Assembly: GCA_905221605.1 (NCBI GenBank)
Contig: CAJNDS010002579.1
Span: 852,734 to 916,733, forward strand
DNA from: Symbiodinium natans
Lineage: Eukaryota; Sar; Dinophyceae; Suessiales; Symbiodiniaceae
DNA: 64,000 nucleotides
Direction of reading: 5' to 3'
Shown: piece by piece, positions 40,736 through 50,429 of the stretch
How the letters are laid out: each line of letters opens with the position of its first letter
Position numbering within the stretch: position 1 is the first letter of the stretch
Program-made: the position numbers and the translations under genes
Notes under the pieces: model-generated
Told to the model about the DNA's origin: nothing
The model's database searches: none
The model's input: the letters and a program-made list of their open reading frames with translations, nothing else

Positions 40736-42120
40736 TCAATGAACAGAGCCCCCCACCCCCCTCCCCAACAAATTTTGACCCTGTATAAACGCATGGCGCG
40801 GTGACCCCCCCAAACAAATTGCGGGGGTGCCGGGGGGGGGGGGGACTGCCCTCAGGGCCTGAAGCCTTAGGACCTCAAGGCCTGAAGCTTGCCAGCCTTT
40901 AAGATTTGTGGGGCCTCAGGGCCTCAAGACTTACTACATAAGCCCTTAACCCAGAGTACGAACCCTGAAAAAAATGATCATCCGAAAAGAAAACTGTGTA
41001 TTATAGAGGGTGACCAGACAAACTTACTAAAGACAGTCTGACCGGCCCGTGGGCTACCTATCAACGAAATTTGTTTGAGGCCTCGTTTCGTAAGATTTGG
41101 CTTTACATGGAACTGGCCGGGCTTAGATTTCTGGATTCTCCGGGCCCTGGCTCTTTAAGATTCCTGGAGCCCAAGACCCTCAGGGCCTCAGGCCTTACTG
41201 CGTAAGCCCTGAACCCAAAACACAAACCCTTAAACAAAAACAACGTCCGGAAAAATATCAACTGGCGAGAATAACGGGTGCATTCAACAAACTCGGCTCG
41301 CAGAATGTTTGTTAAACTTGTGATTAGTCAGTGCAACATTAGCGTGTGGGTGTATAGGGTTTAGGGTTTAGGATTGAGTGTTTTTGAGGCTTAGGACTTA
41401 GGGTTTATGGAGTTTAGGGTGTATAGGGTTTAAGATTCAGTGGTGGCATAAGGAGGCCCTCAAGCCATTAAGTTGTACTTCGGGTTTAGGGTTTATGTAG
41501 GCTTTGTCCTTGACAATCCCATGCAAATTTAACATGTTGAATATTTCATGTAGTAGGTAAAGTTCGAGGTCAAACTTTAGTTGTGGCGAAACCCTGTCCG
41601 TGAAACCGTATTCTTGGAGGAGAAGATAGCTCTAGATGGAACACCAAGCTTTTTCTAAGCAAAACCCACTTTTCTGAACTCCCCCCCCCCAAAACAAAAA
41701 AAGGTCTTCTTTGTTTGGCTCTTATCGAAAGCAAGGTTTTCTCAACTGGAACCATCTTTTCCTTAGGAGAAGGAGAAAGTTGGTGTTCTTGGTGTTTTGG
41801 TTTTGGTGTTATTGCTAGGTTATACGATGAGTCGCGTACTGGAGCCACCGTATATGATGGAATGTAGTTCTGAATGGGGTAGGACCCGAGAAAGAACAGA
41901 GGGACGCCGAACAGCAGATTCCGACACTTTTAAGGTGTAGGGTTTAGGGTTGTGGGCCAGAGGGTATACGCTGTTCTTGATTATGATTAGGGCTTCTTGG
42001 GGTGCGGTTTGGAGTTTAGTTGCTTCGGCTACGGGATATTGGGAGGTTTTTGGAAGGACTTAGGTTGATGCGCCTCGGTTCGCGAAACGAAAGGCTTGCC
42101 CTGATCATGCAGGCCGATAC
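40736..42120. other. array-poor stretch, no gene called
   Basis: Ordinary-composition sequence with two GGCCTCAGGGCCTCA-type repeats (about 40855-40935 and 41150-41215, each followed by ATAAGCCCTGAACCC-like text) and a C11A-rich junction at 41682. A 92-codon minus-strand frame (41570-41848) reads through that junction and has no motif. Confidence 0.4.
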
Positions 42121-42123
42121 CCT

Positions 42124-42238
42124 CTAGGATGCCCAGTAGTGCCTTTATTCCCTTTTTGGGGGCTCTAGGTTCCCCTATAGACCCCTTTAAGCAAACAAGG
42201 GCACCCTCTTTTTAATCCTAGGTTACTGGGCAACCTAG
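42124..42238. mobile_element. B-family MITE
   Basis: CTAGGATGCCCAGTAG ... GGTTACTGGGCAACCTAG, full length, diverged termini. Confidence 0.65.
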
Positions 42239-42324
42239 CCCTTGACTTGAGTTGGTTCGGGTTTCCCTTGGCCCCAGCCACCCCCCCAAAGTGCTCTAAG
42301 CTGCGCTGAAACTTGCACGGCGTA

Positions 42325-42435
42325 CCACCTCAACCCTAAAACCCTAAACCCTAAAACCCTAAACCCTAAACCCCTAAACCCTAAACCCTAAACCCCTAAA
42401 CCCCTAAACCCCTAAACCCTATAAGCCCTAAGCCC
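42325..42435. repeat. CCCTAAA / CCCCTAAA array
   Basis: C-rich array immediately before the 42455 exon candidate. Confidence 0.95.
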
Positions 42436-42454
42436 TAAACCCTACCTCACCCAG

Positions 42455-42552
42455 GTTTGCTGCACTACTTTGCTCCAAGCGCCGACAGCTCCCCAGATGA
42501 TGCGTGGTGCGGTTGGCACAACGCCTGGCCCTCACTGCAGAGCTCGTCCTGA
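42455..42552 (+). CDS. candidate last exon, 31 codons then TGA
   Basis: Acceptor AACCCTACCTCACCCAG. After two phase bases it reads LLHYFAPSADSSPDDAWCGW then HNAWPSLQSSS and TGA. Its last 7 bases belong to the left copy of a 28-bp duplication around a telomeric array. Confidence 0.5.
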
Positions 42553-42573
42553 TGCATACCTACAGGCTCCTAT

Positions 42574-42627
42574 TTAGGGTTTAGGGTTTAGGGTTTAGGG
42601 TTTAGGGTTTAGGGTTTAGGGTTTTTT
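42574..42627. repeat. TTTAGGG array flanked by a 28-bp direct repeat
   Basis: About seven TTTAGGG units. GTCCTGATG(C/T)ATACCTACAGG... (28 bp, one mismatch) lies at 42546-42573 and 42632-42659. Confidence 0.85.
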
Positions 42628-43266
42628 TCTAGTCCTGATGTATACCTACAGGCTCCTATATGTAGTGCCTTTTTAGGGCAGCATACGAGAATCCTCTATA
42701 ACAAACCCCAAAAGGAGCTACATTCAGAGCCTTCAAAAGCCGTCGTTGCTGGCATGCTCTTCGGATCTAAAACAACGTGTTGCCTGTTCTGTTCAAACGG
42801 TCCTGCCAGGCAGCACAAGTTTTATTGTTTGCAAGGGTTCAAAAGTACGGTTTATGTGATTTGAAACTCGTTGTGGGCAGTCTCCCAACCTTTGGGGGGA
42901 GAGCCTCCCGTTGTTTGTTTTCAGGAAGCATGAATCATGAGCCTTCAACCTCTGTTCACACGTCATGCTTCAATGTGCCACATGTTCATGACTGGGCTTT
43001 TGGTAAGGCTCTGTGTGTGTGTGTGTGTGTGTGTTGCCAAGACACTTCCTTGGCTAACCAGGCGTGAAGCATGTTGGTGCTGCAGCGGCTCAGCCCTGCA
43101 ACCCTGAACACCCCGACAGGTCTGCCCAAATTAGATTCAGGCGAGTTCCAGTGCTTGCTAGGGGCATTCGTAGCACGGCATTCCGACATTCGGTGCGCCA
43201 CATAGTCCCTTCAAACACCCTACATCCCCTTGAGCTCCTTCTAAACCCTAAACCTAAACCCTGGAG

Positions 43267-43392
43267 AGCCATCTTGGACCCTGGACCCAGCAACAAGGAC
43301 AACAGCGTCATCACGGGCCTCGTTCCTGCCCTCTGGCTGTATGAGGCCCGCGAAAACCACGCGCATGAGCTTGCGACTTTTTTAGGGCAAGG
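43267..43392 (+). CDS. candidate exon, about 42 codons
   Basis: Follows CTAAACCTAAACCCTGGAG; donor GTCTGTGTGTG, which begins a GT microsatellite. It reads AILDPGPSNKDNSVITGLVP then ALWLYEARENHAHELATFLG. The frame looks like a real globular segment; no family recognised. The same frame is open upstream from about 43064. Confidence 0.5.
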
Positions 43393-43396
43393 GTCT

Positions 43397-43600
43397 GTGT
43401 GTGTGTGTGTGTGTGCGCTTGAAGCGCGCGCTTGTGTGCTTGTGTGGTTGTGTGCTTGTGTGCTTGTGTGCTTGTGTGTTTGTGTGCTTGTGTGCTTGTG
43501 TGCTTGTGTGCTTGTGTTTTTGCTTGAAACTGTGTTTGTGCTTGTGCTTGTGCTTGTGCTTGTGCTTGTGCTTGTGCTTGTGTTTGTCAGTGTGTGTGTT
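43397..43600. repeat. TGTGCTTG minisatellite with GT repeats
   Basis: 8-bp TGTGCTTG units passing into 6-bp TGCTTG units. Confidence 0.95.
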
Positions 43601-43929
43601 GTTTATGATTTTGTTTCTGTGTTTCTCCGTTTCTGTGTGGTGGATGGGCAGGGGGAGGCCCAAGAGTTTTCCAAATCCAGCTTGTCGTCCGTATCTACAT
43701 CTTGTAAACGGCCTGTGCATTTGAGAATTGAGAGGAGTAGAAGCACCAAACCCCAAACCGTCACTACGCCCCTCTAAAACTTGATCTGCTGCGGGCAGGG
43801 GATTCCGCATGAAGCATGCCCAGAGAACAATAAGAGCCCGCGCATGTGCTTGGCGGGTGGGAAAGGAGCCCAAAGCACTGGCCAACCATGTAGCGCTCAA
43901 CCCTAAACCTAAACCCTCCCCCCGCGCGC

Positions 43930-43998
43930 GCTCGACTACTTTGCAAGCTGCCTGCCCTTTGGAAGCTTCACCCCATCACTCAGCCCCGAAGCCCAGAA
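43930..43998 (+). CDS. candidate exon
   Basis: Reads LDYFASCLPFGSFTPSLSPE then AQKG, ending near GGCTTAGGGTTTAGGG. No clear acceptor: GC-rich CCCCCGCGCGCG precedes it. Confidence 0.35.
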
Positions 43999-44046
43999 AG
44001 GGCTTAGGGTTTAGGGTTTAGGGTTTAGGGTTTATATAGGGTTTAG

Positions 44047-44123
44047 GGGAAGCCCTGGAGGAATCTGGCGAAGAAGTGGCCGCGTCTCAGCTCTCTTCCT
44101 CGGGCGGCCTCTACGTCAGGTGA
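44047..44123 (+). CDS. candidate last exon, telomeric acceptor
   Basis: The only AG upstream is in a telomeric GTTTAG, giving GG then EALEESGEEVAASQLSSSGG, LYVR and TGA. A GTGACC donor at 44120 is the alternative. Confidence 0.45.
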
Positions 44124-44342
44124 CCAGGGCGGGGCGACTTAAGATATGACACCAGGGTTTAGGGTTTAGGGTTTAGGGTTTTGTATGGTAGTATACTCTA
44201 ATCCCCTATAGCAATCCCAAGAAGGAACTGCATTAGGAGCCTTCAAAAGGCGCATTCTGCGGTTGGCTAGCTGTAGCTGACTGGGGCTATAAGCCAGGTT
44301 AAGACCCAATGTATCTACATAGAATATTCATGCGTCATGAAC

Positions 44343-44373
<31 letters not shown>
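44343..44373. repeat. poly-C run, about 31 nt
   Basis: Uninterrupted C homopolymer. Confidence 0.95.
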
Positions 44374-44375
<2 letters not shown>

Positions 44376-44646
44376 ACTGGAAACCTCACAGCCCGCCGGC
44401 TCTTTCGGCTCTTCGGCACGAAAGCACGAGAAGTTTAATTGCCTCTTTGAGTGAAACGCTCTCGAGACCTTCATGGAAGGTCCAAGCACTCATTTCTGTT
44501 ATCCCAACTGTGGCGAATGCTTGTCATGGCCGAGTTTCATGGTTAGCCCATTCCACCCAAGAACTCTTGTAGGCGAACCCAGCAAACCTAAACCCTAAAC
44601 CCTAAACCCTCTGCCCTAACTGTCGCACCGAGGGGTGTTGGGGCAG

Positions 44647-44696
44647 GTGGCGGCCGTGGAGCGCGAATTTGCAAGTCCATATAGACTAGCCACGTG
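44647..44696 (+). CDS. candidate mini-exon
   Basis: Acceptor GGGTGTTGGGGCAG, donor GTACCC. It reads VAAVERFEF-like text: VAAVEREFASPYRLAT. Confidence 0.35.
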
Positions 44697-44735
44697 GTAC
44701 CCTTTTTTGTGTTGTTGTTTGTTATGGGTTCTCTT

Positions 44736-44807
44736 CGGGATGTTCCCCCTTATATTAACAGTGCTTTAATAGGATTAAAATGGGAAGTACTAGAATCCCT
44801 TTGTTTT
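44736..44807. mobile_element. A-family MITE, left half
   Basis: CGGGATGTTCCCCCTTATATTAACAGTGC ... TACTAGAATCCC; the right terminus is missing. Confidence 0.6.
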
Positions 44808-45174
44808 TCCTGTTGTGGGGTCCCTTCTTATTTGAGGGGGGGGGGGGGGGGGTAACCGCTAATCTTTTTGGTTATATAGAATCCGACTATCTACAACAGG
44901 TTATGTATTCAGCCCCTAAGAAATAGAACCAGCCCAAAACATAGAGTTTAGGGTTTAGGTCCTTGGGTAACCTTACACTTCTCTTGCAAACTCCCCTGTT
45001 ATGGTTGATGGTTTGGGGTGGCCTTACCCTAAACCCCAAACCCTAAACCCTAAACCCTGAACCCTAAACCCTAAACCCTAAACCCCCATCTGGTTCCGAT
45101 GCCTCAGCTTCTCCGCGGTCCAAAACCCCTACGCAGACCCCCAAAGTTTAGGGTTTGGGGTCTACCAGATAGGC

Positions 45175-45310
45175 TGGAATAAGTTAGAGGAGTTATGGGT
45201 TACTTGGAGCAGTAAGGGGAGAACTTAGGGACAAGTTATATAAGTGAACTTAAGCCAGTTATGGTGAAGTTAGTAACTTGTTTAACTTGTCCCCCCTGAC
45301 TTGTGGGCCC
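45175..45310. repeat. AAGTTA-rich block left of the gene cluster
   Basis: Many (T)AAGTTA / AACTTG words ending TGACTTGTGGGCCC. Its reverse complement resembles the block at 53393-53600 (GGGCCC, CTAACTTCACC, CCCCTTACT in similar order). Possibly inverted boundary repeats of the cluster. Confidence 0.45.
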
Positions 45311-45633
45311 CCGGTTTTGCGCCTTTCATGTCGGCTTGAAATGTTGCTGAGTTTTGGGTTGCTGGGGACAGGAGTCAGTTTTCAAGGCCTCTGTAAACCC
45401 TGAACCCTACACCCTAACCCGAAACCCTAAACCCTAAAGCTCAAGGGCTGTTTTGCAGGCCTCTGTAAACCCTCAACCCTACACCCCTACGGCCTGAAGC
45501 CTAAAGCCTAAAGGCTAAAGGCCTAAAGCCTAAACCCTGCAGCCTAAACCCTATATATGCCCCTTTGACCGGAAGCCCTTACTACCATAAACCGTAACCC
45601 TCAACCCTTTTTTTAAGTCAGGCGGGCACGGGT

Positions 45634-47669
45634 TTAGTGAAGGCAGCACAACAAACCTTCTTCACTCAGTCTCCACCAGTGTGGCTGCACAAAGGGTTCG
45701 TCCACCCGGGGCTTCACAAGAATCTGCTTTCCTTCCGGCCGCCACACAGAGCCCCAAGGCTCAGTTCGGACCTTTCGGAACTGGGTCATGAGGATGTAGA
45801 GGCCGGCTGAGCTTCCAGAAAGGCAGTGCAGCACTTGTCCTCCGGTGTCGTGCCAAAGCAAGATGTCACCAGAGGCCACTGTGACCTGCAGGAGTTTCAT
45901 CTGAGGGCTTCGCTGCAAAGAGAGGTCGGTCAGTTTATTGCAAAGCTCTGGTCCAGCCGGCTTGCTGCTGCCTGCCAAGGCCCAAGCTGCGAAGCCCCAG
46001 TCATCAGCTTCTTCCAAACCTCGAACCAAGAGTCGAGGCAAAAGGGCCCTCTGCAGTGCTTCGGAATAAGCAACGTTTTTTTTTTCTGCCTGTCGAGGGT
46101 TCCATGACTCTTGACCTGGCGATGCTTGCTTTCGTGCACAGAGCAGTTGGGCAACACACCGAGTTTCACAGCGGCCTCAGCCACGTGTCGGCGATGATGG
46201 TGTTTAGGCTTGCAGTGGCCATCGGCAGCGTATGCTTGGTTGAAAGCGGCTTGGTGCCTGGCCTCTGACCTTTGCAAGGGCTGAACGTCTGTAAGCGTGA
46301 TGGGTGTCCACTGTGAGGCCAAAACACCCAGGTGGCGGACACAGGAGTGCAGCAAGGAAAAGCTTCGGCATACATCCGTCTCAGAACCTAGCCGGTGCAG
46401 GAGGTGCTGAACATAGTATTGGAGCAGATACACAAGAGCCCGGGTTTCGGTGCCCTGGCCTTTGAAGAGAGCTTTGTCGAAGTACTTCGGGTGCAGCAAA
46501 TGGCGAAGTTGACAGGCCCCAGCATTCTCACTGCCAGCAACTCGCCAATCGTCTGCCAAGGCACGTTGGAGCAACTGCTGCAACGTATGCCCTTGCCGTT
46601 CCAGGCAGTCCACCATGAGGCCAACTTCCCAGGCGGCCACACCATTGTGGAAGTAGGTGTGCAAGCTATCATTGAGAGAAGCTGAGGGCGGCAGGTGTGT
46701 TCTGCCCGGGCCGGGTGCGAGCAACCCGGTGGGGAGGAAGCTTATTCCGAGCACCGTGGCCAGGTGCTTCTGGTCGCCTTTCTTCTCCACTGCAGCCAAG
46801 CGATCAAAGGCACGGAATATTTCCTCATCCTGCCAGCGAAGGAATTTGGAGGCATCCGGCTCAGAAATCTCCACGAATCCTGCGGTTCCCACGTTGCTGT
46901 CCCTGCACAGCACATTGCCACAGAACATGCAGGGCTTGAGGCCCCCACTTCCCTTGACCCCCCAGGTGGCTCTCTGGGCCTCCTGGTCCGACAGGAACAA
47001 GGATGGAGTTGCGAGGCTGGTCCACAGAGTCTCCCCACTCGGAAAGGTCAGGGGAAAGCCATCCAAGTTCCTCTGCTTGTGGAGGTCACGTACGAAGAGA
47101 GCCATGAAGCAGCTCATGCCTCCCTCAACTTTTTCCAGCACATTGTGCTGCAGAAGAGCCATAGTTAGCCAAGCTGCTTCTTTGTGCAGGGACGTTCTCA
47201 TTTCTTTGAAACCCAGATACAGCAGCATTATTTTCTTGTCTTTTCGAGGTGCCAGAATGTTTCCAGAAATTACTTCGTCGTGATAGAGCACAGCAGTGAG
47301 TTTTTGATCCCGTCGGCTCTGCAGAGCTCTTTTCAGGGCCACGGCCCACGAAGTAGAGCAGGTGATTGCGTACTGCAGCAGTGTCCTTAAATCGGCCACA
47401 TAAACAGGGACTTGCTGCCCTGACGTAGTGCCAGGGAGGAAATGCTTGGCATAGCAGGCGAGCCCATCTTGGAGGCGGTCCTGCTGCACCGTGCGGGCTT
47501 GAGCACGTGTAGCGGTCTCACCTGGGCTTTCGGACCTCAACTCGGAGGCAATGTTCCACACCTGCTGAATGGTGGCATCAGATGCCCGGCCCACGGCGAA
47601 GCGCCTGCCCAAGTTCTCCTGCTCCTCCGGGCTCAGCTTCCGTTTGCGGCCCCGGGGCTTTGGAGCCAT
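45634..47669 (-). pseudogene. YHDE-motif family protein gene, frame broken at A10
   Basis: ATG at 47669 in GCCCATGGC. The first 531 codons run without intron: basic start (PKPRGRKRKL), YHDE at residues 129-132 followed by GNILAP, C-x2-C at 247-250 (KPCMFCGN), an acidic SLND at 331-334, His-rich KHHHRRH, and a VHESKHR motif. At an A10 run (46085-46076 on this strand) the frame changes; the continuing frame reads NVAYSEALQRALLPRLL and stays open to TAA at 45634, so the full protein would be about 678 residues. From memory it resembles a family hugely expanded in Symbiodiniaceae with transposase-like features; I did not verify this. The frame change could be an assembly error, a mutation or slippage. 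Without it the protein ends after 48 unrelated residues. Confidence 0.7.
46076..46085 (-). other. A10 homopolymer at the frame break
   Basis: Ten A on the coding strand, following GACAGGCAG. One extra or missing A links the two coding-like frames. Confidence 0.8.
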
Positions 47670-47909
47670 GGGCTATATCGAAACATAAACCTCATGGCTT
47701 GCCGGGCTTTTTATGTTGGCTACAAAACTTTAGAGCTTCAGAGGCTTCCGGTCTGAGCTCCATGTCTGTCAAAAGTTTAAGCCTTTAGGGTTTAGGGTTT
47801 AGTGTTTATGGGGTTATACAGGGCTCAGGTTTTATAAGGGTTTAGGGTTTATAAGGTTTCAGGCTTAGGGTTAGGGTTTAGGGGTAAGGGTTTAGGGACA
47901 GAGTGTTGG

Positions 47910-47934
47910 GGGGGGGGGGGGGGGGGGGGGGGGG
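47910..47934. repeat. poly-G run
   Basis: About 25 G between two cluster genes, in a region of degenerate TTTAGGG. Confidence 0.9.
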
Positions 47935-48187
47935 CTTCAGCTTTGAGGGACGGGTCTATATACAGCCTAAACCCTAATTGAAAACCCGAAAGAAACCCCA
48001 AAGTTCCTAAAGCTTAAAAGCCCTGAACCCTTAGAAAGTCGGACTTGTGAAAGGGGTTGGGGAGTCCCAGTTTTGGGGTCCAAAACCTCTATAAGCCCTA
48101 TAAGCCCGAGAGAGGACGGTTCAGGTTCGAAGCAGGCTTTTGACAAGCATGAGTCGGAGGAAGAGTCCAGACAGAGGACCTATATAA

Positions 48188-48532
48188 CTAATCAGCTGGG
48201 GTGAAGTCCGGCTGCTGTCCCACAAGAGGGGAAGACACATCAGCATCCCTCACCCTTCGATCACACCCTCGGGTGTGGCCTGTACCTTCTCTGCACCGGG
48301 AGCAGCAGAAAACGTGGCTTTCACCAGCTCTGCGGGGACAGTTTTCTGTCCCACAGAGAGTGGGCTGCCCTTCGGCAAGCCTGCGTTGCCGGGCCTGGCG
48401 TCTTCGGCAACCGTGTGTGTGGCCATTTGGGCATAGGCTACAGCAGTGCCGATGTCTCTCGGTCACCACAAAGAGCTCACAGCCCAGCGTTGCACATCGT
48501 CTCTGCCAGGGCACCAGCGTTGTCACGGCCAT
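48188..48532 (-). CDS. small tandem Cys/His protein
   Basis: ATG at 48532, TAG at 48190-48188, 114 residues. Two similar modules follow C-x4-C-x(7,8)-H-x2-CC-x2-C-x(3,5)-H-x3-C (CATLGCELFVV...HCCSLC and CGTENCPRRAG...FCCSRC), as in zinc-binding treble-clef-like folds. CTTGGCTCAAG ends 7 nt before the ATG and matches the DinoSL 3' end, so this copy probably came from a trans-spliced mRNA. The frame is also open upstream to 48622, but the relict makes the internal ATG the likely start. I recall similar Cys/His modules in Symbiodiniaceae proteins. Function unknown. Confidence 0.65.
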   Translation of the reverse strand: MAVTTLVPWQRRCATLGCELFVVTERHRHCCSLCPNGHTHGCRRRQARQRRLAEGQPTLCGTENCPRRAGESHVFCCSRCREGTGHTRGCDRRVRDADVSSPLVGQQPDFTPAD

Positions 48533-48539
48533 AGCGAAA

Positions 48540-48549
48540 CTTGAGCCAA
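48540..48549 (-). other. spliced-leader (DinoSL) relict
   Basis: TTGGCTCAAG on the minus strand equals the last ten bases of the conserved dinoflagellate leader (…TTTTGGCTCAAG). It is followed by TTTCGCT and an ATG. Relicts of this kind mark genes copied back from mRNA. Confidence 0.6.
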
Positions 48550-48741
48550 GCGTCTGCAGGGCACAAGGAGAGACCGGTCCAAAACGAAACCTGAGCATTT
48601 TTCTGTATGGAATTATATACAAGGTTTCGGGTTAAGGGTTTAGGGTTTACCGAAACCTAAACCCAAAGTTATAGAGGGAGGGTTTAGGGTTTAGGGTTTA
48701 CCGAAACCTAAACCCGTTTAGGTTTAGGGTTTAGGGTTCGA

Positions 48742-48863
48742 GGGTTATATGCTAACTCTTGCAAGGGGCCTGGAATCCAGGCCTTTGGAGTTTGAGGTTA
48801 GAGGGCTACATGCGAACTCTTGCAAGGGGCCTGGAATCCAGGCCTTTGGAGTTTGAGGTGCAG
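48742..48863. repeat. 61-bp tandem duplication
   Basis: AACTCTTGCAAGGGGCCTGG and the following bases through TTGGAGTTTGAGGT occur twice, 61 bp apart, with few differences. Confidence 0.9.
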
Positions 48864-49017
48864 CACACAGTCCTTTTTCAGGAGCCCTTCCCCTTGGCTG
48901 CTTTCAGACTTGTCTTCGTCCGTCAGTCCTTTCACGGCATTGCCGGGCGATGTCATGCCAGCAGATGCCTTTTGTCTGCCTGGACCCTTGAGTCCGGCAG
49001 GCAAAAACCCGTCCCCT

Positions 49018-50153
49018 TTAGGCCCCAAGTGCGCCCTTGCCTCTCACTCTCCTTGCCGGCTTCTCCCTGGCAGCTGCTTGCTGACCTTCGGCCTCCAGCT
49101 TCTGGTCCTTCAACTTCTGCTTGTGCTCCTTGATGGCTTGGCGGGCCTCCTTGAGGAAGTTGTTGAAGGTGCTGAGAGTGTCCTGGAGGTCCTTGCTGTC
49201 GAAGGGCAGGGCGGGCACAGTGAAACTGTCGGGCAGAGCACGTTCGTGCCAGCTTTGGCCCAGTCAGCAAGCTTGACGGAGCCGTCCTGGAGAGCCTGCC
49301 TCGTCTCCGGAACCAAGTCCAACTTGGCCAGCTGTTTCTGCACGACTGAGCCCGAGTTGTCGGCAGCAGTGAGCAAGGAGACGGCCTTTGCAGCAAGGCT
49401 CTTCTGCTTGTTGTTGAAGACTGCTGCTTTTTTGGCGGCGGCTGCAGGGCCTTGCCCGGGTGGTTTGCCCTGGCCCGGGCCCTTTCCCTTGCAGGTGCTC
49501 GGAGTCGGCACCCTGGCGGGGACGGGCACCTCCAGCACCACTTCTGGGTCTGAGGCCAGCTCGGCCTCGGCCTTGCGTTTCTTCCCTTGCTTTTTCTCCT
49601 GCAGGGCCCTCTCCTTCTCCAGGACCTTCTCGGTCACGGAGCGGTGCAAGTCTCTAACGATGTCCTGCTTGAGGGGCACCGAGAAAACTTCACCCAAAAG
49701 GGGGCAGGTGGACTTCGGGCAGCGGTCCACCACAGCCTCCTCGTAACCCTCCTTCAACCAAACGGACTTCGGCTTGGTCTCTGTGAACTGCACCGACTCG
49801 TGCTCGGCCACCTTCTGCGACACGGTGCGTTCGATGAGGCTGGCCTTCACCACCGGCCAGGAGTACCTCGAAGACGAGGGCTGTGAGGTCTTCTTGAAGA
49901 ACTGCTGCTTGTACTCGGGGGTGAAGTCGTCCAGGGTGTCGGGCCCCAGGTTCCGGTACACCAGCTGCTTCAGGGTCTCACAGGCACGGCAGGAAAACTT
50001 CCCGTTGCGTGTGCGGCCCTTGGCTTTGTCCGGCTCCACGGAGGTCTGGCACAGCACACAGGTGACGGCCTCGGCCTCGTCCTGCAGCTCTGGCGAGGTG
50101 CCTGGAGCTTGGGCTACCTGGGTAGCGTCCTGGAGTGTCGAGGCTGAGGCCAT
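49018..50153 (-). pseudogene. zinc-ribbon / coiled-coil family gene, frameshifted
   Basis: ATG at 50153. A C-x2-C-x19-C-x2-C motif (Cys 32, 35, 55, 58) near the N-terminus suggests a zinc ribbon. Then come W-containing conserved-looking blocks (SVWLKEGYEE, CPLLGEVFSVPLKQD), a Lys/Glu helix (EKERALQEKKQGKKRKAEAE) and a Pro/Gly/Lys linker. Around 49240 the good frame shifts: the first frame goes on as Ser/Thr-rich text to 49110, whereas another reads FTVPALPFDSKDLQDTLSTF then an acidic/basic coiled coil to TAA at 49018. One indel near AGTCAGCAAGC...GTGCTCTGCCC explains it. No introns seen. It resembles proteins I recall as multi-copy in Symbiodiniaceae; function unknown. Confidence 0.6.
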
Positions 50154-50254
50154 GCTGGTGTGCGGCAGCAGGGCAGGGCGGAGCAAAGGCTAGGGCTGCC
50201 AACGGCTGCGGCTGCAGAAGTGCGGCGTTGAAAACTGACAACCAGGCTTGGGGG

Positions 50255-50425
50255 TCTAACTCTGGCCGACATTGGCCGACATGTGGCCGACATGGGGCCA
50301 TTCGCTGGGGCCAAAGGGTTTTTGTATGACTTGTGTATTGGCCGACATTGGCCGACGTTGGCTGACGTTGGCCCTGGCCGCCCCTGCCATCGTGTGGCCG
50401 ACATTGGGCCGACATTGGCCGATGT
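50255..50425. repeat. GGCCGACATT minisatellite
   Basis: Repeated (T)GGCCGACATT/G words with spacer; lies just upstream of the 50153 start on the minus strand, where a 5' leader or promoter would be. Confidence 0.85.
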
Positions 50426-50429
50426 CAGG

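Noticed and set aside
43064-43777. 237-codon plus-strand frame
   Set aside because: The right half is a TGTGCTTG minisatellite; only the 43267-43392 part is kept as an exon candidate.
46657-47283. 208-codon plus-strand frame
   Set aside because: It is antisense to the YHDE gene, whose strand shows the motifs and ATG context.
47680-47770. GTAGCCA upstream of the YHDE gene as a leader relict
   Set aside because: Only seven bases match and the conserved TTTTGGCTCAAG end is missing, so chance is sufficient.
48820-49746. 308-codon plus-strand frame
   Set aside because: It lies antisense to the zinc-ribbon gene; Ser/Leu-rich low-complexity text typical of an antisense shadow.
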